DNA of 64,000 bases from NCBI GenBank assembly GCA_003339415.1, contig PDHQ01000026.1, positions 171,548-235,547 of the forward strand, written 5' to 3'. A model generated the notes under the pieces. The model searched no databases. It worked only from the letters and a program-made list of their open reading frames with translations, and had not been told where the DNA came from. Origin of the DNA: Ophiocordyceps camponoti-saundersi (nom. inval.). Lineage: Eukaryota; Ascomycota; Sordariomycetes; Hypocreales; Ophiocordycipitaceae. The stretch's first letter is position 1. The number at the start of each line of letters is the position of its first letter. Positions 10,934 to 20,560 of this stretch are shown here, in pieces. Made by a program: the position numbers and the translations under genes.

Positions 10934-11795
10934 AATAAATTTCCAGTCTTTGAGTTAAAGGAAAAAGGAAAAAAAAAAATTCTAGGTTATTGATCCGTAC
11001 TATATCTACAGTACATATACCGTACTCACACATGCTCCATCTCATCCAAGCAGCATCCGTAGATTTACAACCGATAGATGCCTCACAGGCTCACGGTGAG
11101 TGAGTTGGTGTTCAAGCCTCCCCCTCCCCCTCCAATCCCCCCACCCCTTGCAGGTCCGCTCCCCCCCACCCCCCAGCTGCCCCTCCACAGCCCCTCCATC
11201 CCCCACCCCTGCTGTGTGTGTGTGTAAGATTACGTTGCGATAGGGTAATGAGCGGGCAAAGATAGGGTAATAGCCGGTAACTTAGTATCAATCGACCTCG
11301 TCTGTCTAGCTTGCCATCACCATCGTGACCTCACTCGTTTGCTCACCAGTCACCATAACTTGTTTTTTTTTCCCAACTTGTTTCGTTTTGCGTTCGACTA
11401 TCTTCGGTGCTCTTCGACATGGCTCGAATTTTCTGCAGATGTCGCCCTTCCGTGCGGACTTGGGCTGCCCGGCTCTAGAAGCTGTCTCTGCCTTCCTTCT
11501 CCCCTTCCTTCTTGTTCGACTACTCGTCCTACCTCTTCTCCTCTTCCACCTTGTTCAACTACTCGTCCTACCTCTCTTCTTCCTCTTCCTCCTTTTTCGA
11601 CTGGGAAGGTACTTATCCTACTTCTCCTCCTACTCTTCCTTTCTTCTTCAACTGCTCGATATACCTCCTCTTCTCTCCTCCTACTCCTTTTCTTTCTTCG
11701 ACTACTCGTCCTCCCTCTCCCGTAGCCGTAGCAGAATCTAGTAGGTACTCGTAGAAAACAATGCAAAGTTCCTTCGATAATGTAAAGTGTTGTAT

Positions 11796-11873
11796 GATCA
11801 CGGTAGCGGCCCTTATAGGGCCTACTATCTGAGCATCTCTCCGGAGGTGCCTCCACTTGTGAGTGCCAGAGCT
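11796..11873 (+). repeat. Dispersed repeat copy A
   Basis: A 78-bp segment is about 80% identical to 16049-16124. Both share the blocks ATCTGAGCATCTCTC, GAGGTGCCTCCACT and GTGCCAGAGCT. No coding potential is visible in either copy. Confidence 0.7.
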
Positions 11874-12119
11874 CCATTTTGTGAAAAGCACCCCTTCTGT
11901 ATCCCTTCTTGAAAAACCCCTTTTTGAAAAACCCCTTTATGAGGACGCACCTTTTTGAAACCCCCCCCCCCCCCCCCCTGCCAAAGCACCATGCCCCAAC
12001 ACCATCCCACGGCAACATCCCATCGCAGAGAAAAGTATTCCGATGCTTGGAAAAGAAACCGAAAAGAAAACTGTAAAGAAAAGGGTTGAGCAGCCACATA
12101 CAACCTCACCACCGACAAT

Positions 12120-13721
12120 CTACCCCGTCGTTAGGGTGGTATTGCAAAATGCCAAAACCCGCTCTCCAATCTTCTCAAGCTTCTTGCGATCGGCCGCAGC
12201 CGTAGCTTTGCGTGTCTTCTGCATAACCTTGTCGCCGACCCAGACATCGGCGGTGGAATTGGACACGCGATTGTCATGCATCTCGAGGCGCCGGTCCAGA
12301 GTCATGCGGTGACCCTGACGATGAACAGATCCTTCCATGTGATTCACCATGAGGTCGACGTGCAGGAAGCCGCACCAGACTTGCTTGATGGCGGCCAACA
12401 CGGACGATTCCGGCGCGAAGAAATCGACAAAGGTGAATCGCGGGGTCGTCGCCCCGTTGCCGGAATCGTCGAGATCGCCGGACATGAAGAGGGGGGGGCG
12501 TTGTCGAGGCGCAACGCGGACGAAGAGCGTGTGAAGATTGAGGGGCTGCCGGGACAGCGGGCGGTTGACGAACGTCTGAAGGGCGTTGACCATGGCCTTC
12601 ATCGTTGTTGCCGAGTAGTGATCCTCTTGGGCCTCGACGGCGATGCGACGAAAGAGATGACGGTACCTTTCGACGTTGATGTCACATTCAACAGTAGTCT
12701 TCTTTGCGCGTGCTCTGGCGGCCTTCTTGGACATCTGGTCGGGCAACGCGAAACAGGCGCAGTATTGGCGACATCCCCAAAGTCTCGAATAGCCGTCGGC
12801 GTAATCAGCATCGTTGCGGTAGAGGGTACGAGACCGCCTGTATCCACATAAGGCGTGCAGAATATATCGAAACAAGTTGTCGCCGTAGAGGACAGTTTGG
12901 GCCTCGGCGAAGAAGAGCTTGCAGGTGCGCATGATGGCAGTGCTCAGACGAGGGCCGTCGTGGCCAGGACGCGTGCGCGTAGCCGGGCGTCGATAGACAA
13001 GTCGCCAACCGCCGTACACGAGAATTGGCTCGTGGGTGACGAGAAGCTCTCGGAAGATGACGAGGCGCACCTCCGTCGAGAGCCTGTATAGGCCCCCGGG
13101 CTTGGGTCTTGGAGGGTGGTCATCCAAAGGATCGGGTACTCGTCTGGGCGAAGCCATGATTCTTGGCGGCGTGCCGTTGGGCCCATTAGGAAGAACCCAG
13201 TCCTCGCGGAACTCATCGGCGAAAGGATTCTCCCTTTCCCATCTCCGTTGAAAGTGGGCTAGACGACGGCGTCGGTGCTTGGATTTTTTGTCCTCTTTTT
13301 TGAAACCGCCATCTTCATGCTGTTTGTGGCGCTTGTTTCTTTTATTCTCTTTGCCGCGCTTGCTTCGTCTATCCTCTTTGCCGCGCTTGCTTCGTTTATC
13401 CTCTTTGCCGCGCTTGCTTCGTTTATCCTCTTTGCCGCGTTTGCTTCGTTTATCCTCTCCGCCGCGCTTACTTCGTCTGTGTTCTTTGCGACGCTTCGCG
13501 GGACGGGTTTCGTCATCGGTAGCGCATCTCTTGGCGCGGCGGACGTCTACCATATCATGGGGGGAGGGCTCTTCAGAGGCGTCATTATCATCATGGACGG
13601 AACGAAGCTGGTCTTGGCTGCCGAGGGCTGGCTCGGTGACAGCTGGGGAGGCGTGGGTCTCGTCGAGTTGTATGACTTGAATGAGGAGCTGAAATCCGTT
13701 TTGCCCGGCGCCGTCGGTCAT
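12120..13721 (-). CDS. 2EXR/F-box-like protein with basic tandem repeats
   Basis: Single exon of 533 aa from ATG at 13721. Residues ~70-150 are extremely basic and include about five copies of a 9-residue unit (GKEDKRSKR) encoded by a 27-bp minisatellite, looking like a nuclear-localisation and charged low-complexity segment. From ~residue 205 the sequence YRLSTEVRLVIFRELLV, followed by a TCKLFFAEAQTVLYGDN block, is the 2EXR/F-box-like fold that is expanded in Pezizomycotina. Its function is unknown in general. The C-terminal ~300 residues are otherwise unrecognised. The frame stays open upstream through simple repeats to 14300, but that part (poly-Pro, repeated FTF) is better read as non-coding. 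I chose the ATG that follows the repeats. Confidence 0.7.
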   Translation of the reverse strand: MTDGAGQNGFQLLIQVIQLDETHASPAVTEPALGSQDQLRSVHDDNDASEEPSPHDMVDVRRAKRCATDDETRPAKRRKEHRRSKRGGEDKRSKRGKEDKRSKRGKEDKRSKRGKEDRRSKRGKENKRNKRHKQHEDGGFKKEDKKSKHRRRRLAHFQRRWERENPFADEFREDWVLPNGPNGTPPRIMASPRRVPDPLDDHPPRPKPGGLYRLSTEVRLVIFRELLVTHEPILVYGGWRLVYRRPATRTRPGHDGPRLSTAIMRTCKLFFAEAQTVLYGDNLFRYILHALCGYRRSRTLYRNDADYADGYSRLWGCRQYCACFALPDQMSKKAARARAKKTTVECDINVERYRHLFRRIAVEAQEDHYSATTMKAMVNALQTFVNRPLSRQPLNLHTLFVRVAPRQRPPLFMSGDLDDSGNGATTPRFTFVDFFAPESSVLAAIKQVWCGFLHVDLMVNHMEGSVHRQGHRMTLDRRLEMHDNRVSNSTADVWVGDKVMQKTRKATAAADRKKLEKIGERVLAFCNTTLTTG

Positions 13722-14064
13722 ATCGGCGGCGATGGGAGGAGTAGTAGTAGAGAATATGGCGAGTAGACGTATGTAGGAGTGAGGTGGGGGTGGAGGTGAA
13801 GTGAAGGGGGCGGAGTTGATGAAGAGGGAGGAGGAGGAGAGGAGGGAGAAGAAGGATAAAAAGAAGAGGTAGGAGTAAGGTAGGGGTGAAGTGGAAGAGG
13901 AGGAGTTGATAAAGAGGGAGGAGTTGATAAAGAGGGAGGAGGAGGAGGGGAGAGAGAAGAAGGTGAAGATAGTGAAGAAGGATAAAAAAGCAAAGGTAGG
14001 AGTAAGATAGGGATAAAGTAGAAGAGGAGGAGTTAATGAAAGAGGAGGAGGAGGAGGAGGAGGA

Positions 14065-14168
14065 GTGAAGAAGGTGAAGAAGGTGAAGAAGGTGAAGAAG
14101 GTGAAGAAGGTGAAGAAGGTGAAGAAGGTGAAGAAGGTGAAGAAGGTGAAGAAGGTGAAGAAGGTGAA
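14065..14168. repeat. 9-bp minisatellite (GTGAAGAAG)n
   Basis: About eleven near-perfect head-to-tail copies of a 9-bp unit lie upstream of the F-box-like gene. On the opposite strand they read as repeated FTF without a stop. Confidence 0.9.
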
Positions 14169-14203
14169 TGTGAAGACGAAAGAAAAGGTACCTATGGGCC
14201 CGG

Positions 14204-14206
<3 letters not shown>

Positions 14207-14242
<36 letters not shown>
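14207..14242. repeat. Poly(G) run of 36
   Basis: An uninterrupted G run lies 38 bp beyond the 9-bp minisatellite. Confidence 0.9.
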
Positions 14243-14243
<1 letters not shown>

Positions 14244-16048
14244 GGGTTGTACAGGGGGTCTGAATACAAATACAGCGCTGACAGCTGTTGCACTGGACAT
14301 ACATACTGGTAGCAGGGCTTTCTCCCCTGTCAGGACTGAAAAGCTGTCAGGCTAATATAAGAGTGACAAAAGAAATTTTGGCCGGCACTTTGTGTCACAG
14401 ACGCACCAGTCCTTTTGACCTTGCTGTCCACTCACTTAGCCACTGACGAAGCTACCTTGGCGTCAAATCAAAACGACACATAGAACATAGTAAACGAAAC
14501 CGAACCCATCGTCCAGGGGTCGTATCAAGTAGATAATACCGGCAAGCCGTCTCTCTCCCTCGAAAAGTGTTATGAGGGATGCTTTAGAAAACTATACAGA
14601 TGGCATCCGTTCTTCGTATAAAGGTGCTATTTAAGATATAGCTCTCATATAAGTGGCACTTCTTGACTATCTATCCCTACTATGGACTGACCGTCGTTGT
14701 CGTCCGAGGCAGGTCACGTTCCCTCTGCTTGAGAAATCGGCCGGGCTATCAGTGACTTCCGAGGCACCTGCTGAAGCGGGAGCAATCGACAAGGACTTTC
14801 TATCAGCCTGTAAGACTCTTTGCAGTTGAGTGGCTCTACTCTCCCTCGGCAAATGGACTTCGTTTCCTATTCTCCCTCCCTTTCTCAATGCGCAGTAAAT
14901 CACCAGCTGATAAGACGGAGATGGCTTTTACTTACGGGGTCAAGCATGAGTTTAACAAGGTTTAGGACGGCTCCTTTCGCCATGCTTCGGTGCTTTCTGA
15001 GTTGAGATTGGAGAGATTTATGACGGATGATGGCGCTTTAAAGATGGATTATAAGGTTATAAGCTTCTGGATACGAAGGTTTGAGTTTACTCCATACGTA
15101 CTCGATCTAGGCAACACTAGATGCTGCAATGGGCCCTCAGCAATGCAAGGATGCTCCCTGTACTATGTGTGCATGTAAATACAGAGACTGGGTATCTCTG
15201 GCACGACCCTCTTTTCATATCACCTCTTTCACAAAGGCCCTCTCGTGAACTGACAACGGCATGGTCGACCAGTGGGCGTTAGCCAATGTCAAGAAACAGG
15301 CATCTTCCCTTCTTCGTCTAACGGAGATGCTTGTTCATTTACCTGTATTGATGCAAAATCACCCTGCAATAGTTGCGGACCCTTCTCTGATAGACTGATG
15401 AATCGGGAATATATTAAAATTCAACCAAAGCGTTATGCACGACTGATATTATAAGACTCTTCCTCCTCCTTCCTTGACAAGTAAGGGCCTTTCCCACCCT
15501 TTCCCATCAGTTGAAGAACTCAACGACTTCCGTCTGGTATCAACTCAAAAACAATAGGTTTCTTCTCTCTTACTTTCGCTGTGGCCGCTCTTTGCGATCG
15601 CACAACAAGAGCCGCAACACCTGGTGAACAAAGGAAGACTTATCAACTAGGTCTAGACACGACGCTGGACCCTCCGATACTGTATTACAAGGACCGGGAT
15701 AAAGGGCCAGCGTGTTTACCAGGTGGCTGGTAAGTGTTAACTACAAGATACATACATAGATGAAAGGCCAAGGTTTGAAAGATCCTGGGTCCATGGTCGG
15801 ATGACAAGGGGGGGGGGGGGGGGGAGTCGATGATAGGTAGTCAGCCTAACACACACACACACACACTTGCATACATACATATGTAGTGAAAGCAATTCTG
15901 GGAACATATGTATGTATGTACACTAGAATGAACAGACAAAGTAAATATCACTCAATGCCATCTCGTAAACTGGTAGTCTTCCCCGCTTGCTTTGTCCATT
16001 CATTCCAATACAATACAATTGATTGGACTTGTTACATTGTATGTAGGT

Positions 16049-16124
16049 GGTCATAGCAGCGGCTTATGGAGCCTATTATCTGAGCATCTCTCACGAGGTG
16101 CCTCCACTCTTGCGTGCCAGAGCT
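16049..16124 (+). repeat. Dispersed repeat copy B
   Basis: This is the partner of 11796-11873, same orientation. Most differences are C/T or G/A transitions, with one 2-bp indel. It lies ~190 bp before the start of the cysteine-rich repeat gene. Confidence 0.7.
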
Positions 16125-16316
16125 GCGTCTGCGACTGGATTAACAAGGGTAGTACCCGTGGGAGGCGAGAAGCATACATACGAGCCTAAAGCCGACGCCC
16201 AAGGTCGGCAGCTATCTCGAATGTTATAAAGCTTTCTTGCCCTGCTCCTTTGAAGCCTCGGGGGATAGCATCCCTGAATGACAGAGGAAGAAACAAAGCA
16301 CAACTCCTCAACCATC

Positions 16317-18109
16317 ATGTATCAACGCCGGGCTACGATGACGGGCCTCTTCCTTACTTCCCTCCTCTTCTTCCTACAGCCGCTGTTCGCCAATGCCAAA
16401 TATACGCTCGCGCAACGAAAGGTAGGCAGGCAAGAATTAGTCTCCAAACCTGAGCTCAGTCGTCGCTGACGCTCTACGTGTTAGCTTGACGGAGCCGAGT
16501 TTATCGCCAACTTCACCTACGACTGGAGTGTCAGTACCGAAGACGACGCTCGTCGATTTTCCGTCCACAAATGCGACATATTCTGTGTTTACCTTGGGCC
16601 AGATAAGGCCTATTCACTGTGCTATCATCTTTGCCATGCAGAGTCCCTGGTAAGTGCCTCTCTATGGATCGTCATGGCATTGTTCCGACGGTTAACCTGC
16701 CCAACACCGTGCTTAGCCGACAAGATTCAAACAGATGGCAGCGGCTGTCATCAAGGCAGATCCAAAGGCGAAGACGGAGCAGACTTGTGCCGAGTGGAGA
16801 GAGGAAGGGGAGGCAGAAGTATGCAAAAACCTGACCGAGTTCCGCCAATTAGTCGTGAGTTTCCCAAACCCGCTGACGACGTAGTTCCTTACTGATAACT
16901 GACACTGATGGGGAAAAAAAAATGTAGGAAAGGCCGGTTTTCGAAGCAGCGGTTAAGGCGGTGTCATGGCCGTCTCTTTCTGTGCCGTGGAGGGCAAAAT
17001 GCTTGCAAGACTGCACTGTTGGACCGCACATGAATCCTCCTCGATGGCTTCCGGAGCAGGTTAGAGTCTGTGAAAGGCTTTGCCTGGACGAGGTATTCCC
17101 CTAACCCATCTTACTCGGCCTCACCTAGGCTGACTTCCGTGCAGCCGTCGTCCTTGGTAGAACAGCTGGCAATCTTGAACCACGTCTCTCAATATGCCGT
17201 CGATAATTCGGCCGACGCTTCACCTCGTTGCTCCTCGGGCTGTGAGGGACAGGGTGCTCTAGTCATCAACCAATGGCATAAAGAGATGGTTCCGTTCTGT
17301 CAACTAGGATGCGCAAACTTGGTAGGCTACCTACCTACCAGAACAAGGCCGTCAACGCTGATGACGATGACTTAGAAACCAATGCGTGAGGTTGAAGCCA
17401 TCGCCGTCAAGTGGAGAAATTCCCGAAAGATCAACTTTATCGAGAGCTGCAAGAAGGAATGCTCTGAGAAGAAAGCCGGGTGGCCTCGGTTTCTTAGGCC
17501 CAAGTGCGACCAAAGATGCGGCTCCATCGTCAGTAGCCCCCGTCTACTACCTATCAGCCCCGGTCATGATACTTTCACTAACAGCCGAGACAGCGGGTGG
17601 TGGAAATAGCCAGACGCTGGGACGATATTGATGGCCTGACTCCTGAAGGAGCGCGAGAGTGGTGCGAGAACGATTGCAAAGTTCAAGCCGACAGAGGAAC
17701 AATCGATCCAAAGTTGCTCCCAGTCTGTCAGGATTACTGCCGTTAGTGGCCTCTCTTTTACCTCTCGAGCCAGGCTGATTTGATTGATGATGCTGATGAT
17801 CCGTACTCTCCATCCGCAGGCAAAATCGAGAGTCGTCGGGAAAGTTTCGATCGGAAGAAGAAATGCCTCGATGAATGTCACTCTGGTGCCGCGTGCGAGG
17901 ACCTCTGCAGTACGTGGTGCAATCGGCTCTCTACACCTTCTACAAGACTGATGCTGACGAGCCGGATAGCGAAAGAAGAGGAAGAGACTCGTCGAAACGA
18001 GTCGCTGCCTACTTGCAAATCCCACTGTGACAAACGCAGCGAGGTCGACGAAGAGATCAGTAAAGAGGACAAAGAAGCCTGCTACGAGGACTGCAACAAG
18101 GAGGTGTGA
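16317..18109 (+). CDS. Secreted tandem twin-CX3C repeat protein, nine exons
   Basis: Exons: 16317-16421, 16485-16649, 16717-16854, 16928-17092, 17145-17321, 17376-17528, 17585-17741, 17820-17909, 17970-18109. All introns are 47-78 bp with GT-AG ends. The frame stays open throughout, giving 429 aa. Residues 1-27 are a signal peptide (second Met at 8; core LFLTSLLFFLQPLFANA). The rest carries 30 cysteines. Exons 2 and 4-9 each encode one module C-x3-C...C-x3-C, with inner spacings of 11, 18, 18, 14, 16, 5 and 17 residues. Exon 3 keeps only an inner-like pair (C-x11-C). The first six introns are phase 0. Alternating charged residues between the pairs suggest helical hairpins stapled by two disulfides, as in alpha-hairpinins or small-TIM proteins. 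The family is not recognised. An extracellular or effector-like role is inferred only from secretion and cysteine content. Confidence 0.8.
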
Positions 18110-19306
18110 AACCCTAAGAAGGAGGCAATCCGACAAACACCTTATAGTCTCTATGTATGTGTGTAGGTTCCTGGGGCTTTGGATCAAGAGCCACGTTTGG
18201 AAGCTTGGAGAGGATGATGTGCCGGTCAGACGCTTAGGATCATTAAGACTACCTAGGGTGCGAGAGAACTGAGGATTTGAGTTGTCGGGCGTGGAGACGA
18301 CAGGGTATCAACCAACGGCTACCCCTGAACAACTCACTAGTTGCCCAAGTAGGTAGGTCGACGTCAGTGAGCCGAGGTCAGGAGCAAAGCCTTACATCTA
18401 TCCCTACCATATGCGGCAACGGAAGGCTGAGAGATATGTATGTACATCCTACTGATCGTTGCTTATACCCGGTGCAGCCAAGTGCCTGAGAAGTCATGAG
18501 TTGTCACTTTACCAGAACAATCGTGGCTGACCTGTTACCGAACCAACCACAACAAAGGGCTGCTGCAACAGGTGGTCGATAGGTGTCTCTTACATGAGGC
18601 AGATACTAATCATCTGCGTGGTTGATTGCCCGTCAGTATCAAGGAAATCCGAAACTCATATTTTGTTTAGTCCCTTTGGGATCAAGAGCCAAGATGGAAA
18701 AGCTTGACAAGCAAGATTCGTCTGCCTTGGAGTCAACAGATCATCCGAGGTATGTGTATCCGTTAGTATATCCGGGAAAATCTCTTCTAATCTCAAGCCT
18801 CTGTGGAAACAGTTTAGCATACATACAACTATAGAGTGTGTATAGAAGCTAACATGACTCGTAACCTACTTGCTTCTCGTATCCGGACAGAACCAAGACA
18901 CAACGGTGATGAAACAGAACTTTATCCCGTCCGTATGCACCGTTTACGCTCCATCAAGGTTACATACATACATACCTATGTAGGTTCAGTCCCTCTCAGG
19001 GGTCACTACGGCGTGAGCTTCTACATCAGGTTATCGTCAAGCCACTTCGGATCATCACGAGCATGTCTATGAGTACATGTAGGGATAGACATACATACAT
19101 ACATCCAATCGGATACCAGACCCGTGTTTCCCAGCCAGGACCAACAAGGCAATCTCATCAACACATCGTCATCCCCTCTCTTAAGCACCCACTAAACGCA
19201 TACACATACATACCTACATACACATCCACCTCCCTCTATCACCACTCCTCATCGATACAGTACAACATCACAACTCGTCCACCGTCTCCAAGGCTGAACC
19301 ATCACC
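18110..19306. other. Intergenic between two cysteine-rich genes
   Basis: It holds several ACATACATAC/TACCTATG-type repeats (e.g. 18961-18985, 19091-19105, 19201-19230) and short frames without domains. No gene is supported. Confidence 0.55.
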
Positions 19307-19663
19307 ATGCGGCCCTCGCCACCAATCCTCCTCACCTACTTGGCAAGCGTCCACGCCCTACCGAGCAGCACAAGCGCAGAATCCCCAACAGAAACCCCAC
19401 GCCTGAATATCTCGGCGCTCGCCCACACCCAAGAGCGTAAACGCGAAGCCCAACTTCAACGCGTGCTCGGGACGGAATGCTATGGCCTATTAAACGATTT
19501 CGCTATTTCGAAAGAGGCTCCTCCCCTTGCAAAAGTACCTTGGACGCTCTACGGAAAGCTCCCCGAGAGTTGCGAGCTCGTCTGTAACGTGCTGGAACGG
19601 TCTTCGCTTGTCAAGTGGTATCACCTGGCTGAATGTCACGATGTTTGTCTGAAGTGTATGTGA
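19307..19663 (+). CDS. Small secreted twin-CX3C protein
   Basis: A single open frame of 118 aa starts at an ATG preceded by ATCACC. Residues 1-~18 form a signal peptide (ILLTYLASVHA). The C-terminal part holds one twin motif: C-ELV-C, 16 residues, C-HDV-C, the same pattern as the modules of the 16.3-kb gene. There is one extra upstream cysteine (TEC) and one near the stop. A good donor (GTATGT) overlaps the last codons and the sequence after it is coding-like, so a further exon is possible. I could not find a splice that stays in phase. The family is not recognised; paralogy with the upstream gene is inferred from pattern, not from alignable sequence. Confidence 0.55.
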   Translation: MRPSPPILLTYLASVHALPSSTSAESPTETPRLNISALAHTQERKREAQLQRVLGTECYGLLNDFAISKEAPPLAKVPWTLYGKLPESCELVCNVLERSSLVKWYHLAECHDVCLKCM

Positions 19664-20302
19664 TTAGATCTTAACAGAAGAACCAACAAGGTTTCAGCTC
19701 CAAGAGAGCATACGAGCTGTGAAGTATAAAAAGCAATTGTGTTACGGCGCTTTTCATCCATCAACGCCCGGCTTGACTGTTGGAAACTATGGAGGAAACA
19801 CCTGTCAACGCCCATCTCCTCTTTCTGTCTTACGAGAGTAAGACGATGTGTCTCGATTCGTCCAGTACGCATCTCTGCGCTGGGCATTCCCTGGGAACGA
19901 TCGACGTCAGCACAAGGCATTTTCGGCCTGTAGTTGCTCCGGCTGCGACGAGAGATTCATGGGCATCCCTGAATGCTTTTACACACCGATTATTTAACTG
20001 TTTTGTGGCTTTCAGCTGGCGCCTTGGCTCTTGAGCTTCGTCTTTCTATAAAAAGGGTAGACTAGTCCGAGATGATCTCTCGATGATCTCGCCATCATCT
20101 CTCAGAGAAGGTTCAAGAGAATCTCAAGTTATCCATCTCCAAGTCGTTCATGTAAGTCAGCAGTAGAGGTTCATCTATACCCTCTTCATCGTCCAAGTCC
20201 CTCCATCATCGACTTCTCACCCCCCCCCCCCAGGAGACAAGGTTTCAGAAGCAAGTCACTCACCTCTCTCTACAAACCTACACAACAGACCCCTACGTGA
20301 AG
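19664..20302. other. Intergenic, promoter of small secreted protein
   Basis: A short frame at 19698-19845 looks coding-like but cannot be joined in phase to the upstream gene. The remainder is upstream sequence of the 20.3-kb gene, including a TATA-like motif and a C10 run near 20221. Confidence 0.5.
20046..20056 (+). promoter_or_regulatory. TATA-like box before the 20.3-kb gene
   Basis: The motif CTATAAAAAGG lies ~250 bp before the start codon at 20303. The distance allows a leader of about 200 nt. Assigned from consensus only. Confidence 0.4.
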
Positions 20303-20560
20303 ATGAAGCCCGCTGGGTTCCTCGCCGTCATCTTGCCCCTCGTTTCGGCCAAAACCACCTGCTGGCACAACAACGACTGCACCAGCACGTGGGTGGGTTA
20401 CGACTGCACCTGCGCAAACGCTCGCCGTCATTTCATTTCCGCCATGAAGTCTCAGGGTATCAACTGCTGGACCGGTCCCGGCTTCGGCGTTGGATGCCCC
20501 AACGACTGCGGTGGGAAATGTGATTGCGGTCGAAACCACCACTGGGAGGGTAGTTGCTAG
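20303..20560 (+). CDS. Small secreted cysteine-rich protein, 85 aa
   Basis: The ATG is at 20303; an earlier in-frame GTG is not a likely start. The signal peptide is MKPAGFLAVILPLVSA. The mature ~69 residues hold ten cysteines with spacing C-x5-C-x8-C-x1-C-x17-C-x9-C-x3-C-x3-C-x1-C-x9-C. They are rich in Gly, Asn, His and Trp, ending in Cys at the stop. All cysteines could pair in five disulfides. This fits the small secreted cysteine-rich protein class of fungal effectors or antimicrobial peptides, but I recognise no named family and do not assign activity. A TATA-like box and a CT-rich leader precede it. Confidence 0.75.
   Translation: MKPAGFLAVILPLVSAKTTCWHNNDCTSTWVGYDCTCANARRHFISAMKSQGINCWTGPGFGVGCPNDCGGKCDCGRNHHWEGSC

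Larger units (their letters stand above)
9568..12119. other. Repeat-rich intergenic block, start of accessory region
   Basis: About 2.5 kb without a supportable gene. It holds purine tracts at 9590-9660, a (GT)12 microsatellite at 10173-10196, G-rich runs at 10208-10290 followed by A10, a (GA)n tract at ~10893-10932, C-rich segments at 11119-11220 and 11961-11978, and CT-rich triplet repeats at 11490-11720. A dispersed-repeat copy (11796-11873) is listed separately. Long frames here are translations of simple repeats. Confidence 0.65.
13722..16316. other. Repeat-rich intergenic block with possible gene relics
   Basis: It begins with purine triplet repeats, a 9-bp minisatellite and a G36 run. 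14300-15900 is non-repetitive with many stops. Around 15270-15380 a short cysteine-rich frame (ACSFTC...CNSC) appears. At 15556-15725 a frame runs from ATA through a hydrophobic, signal-like stretch to a GTAAGT donor but has no ATG. These could be remains of secreted-protein genes. An ACACAC run and a G17 run lie at 15808-15866. Confidence 0.5.

Noticed and set aside
11325..11741. Leu/Ser-rich frames around 11.3-11.7 kb
   Set aside because: They come from CT-rich triplet repeats in several frames at once, which is a sign of simple sequence rather than coding.
19698..19845. Coding-like segment after the small twin-CX3C gene
   Set aside because: No GT-AG combination joins it in phase to the upstream frame; left as a possible missing exon only.
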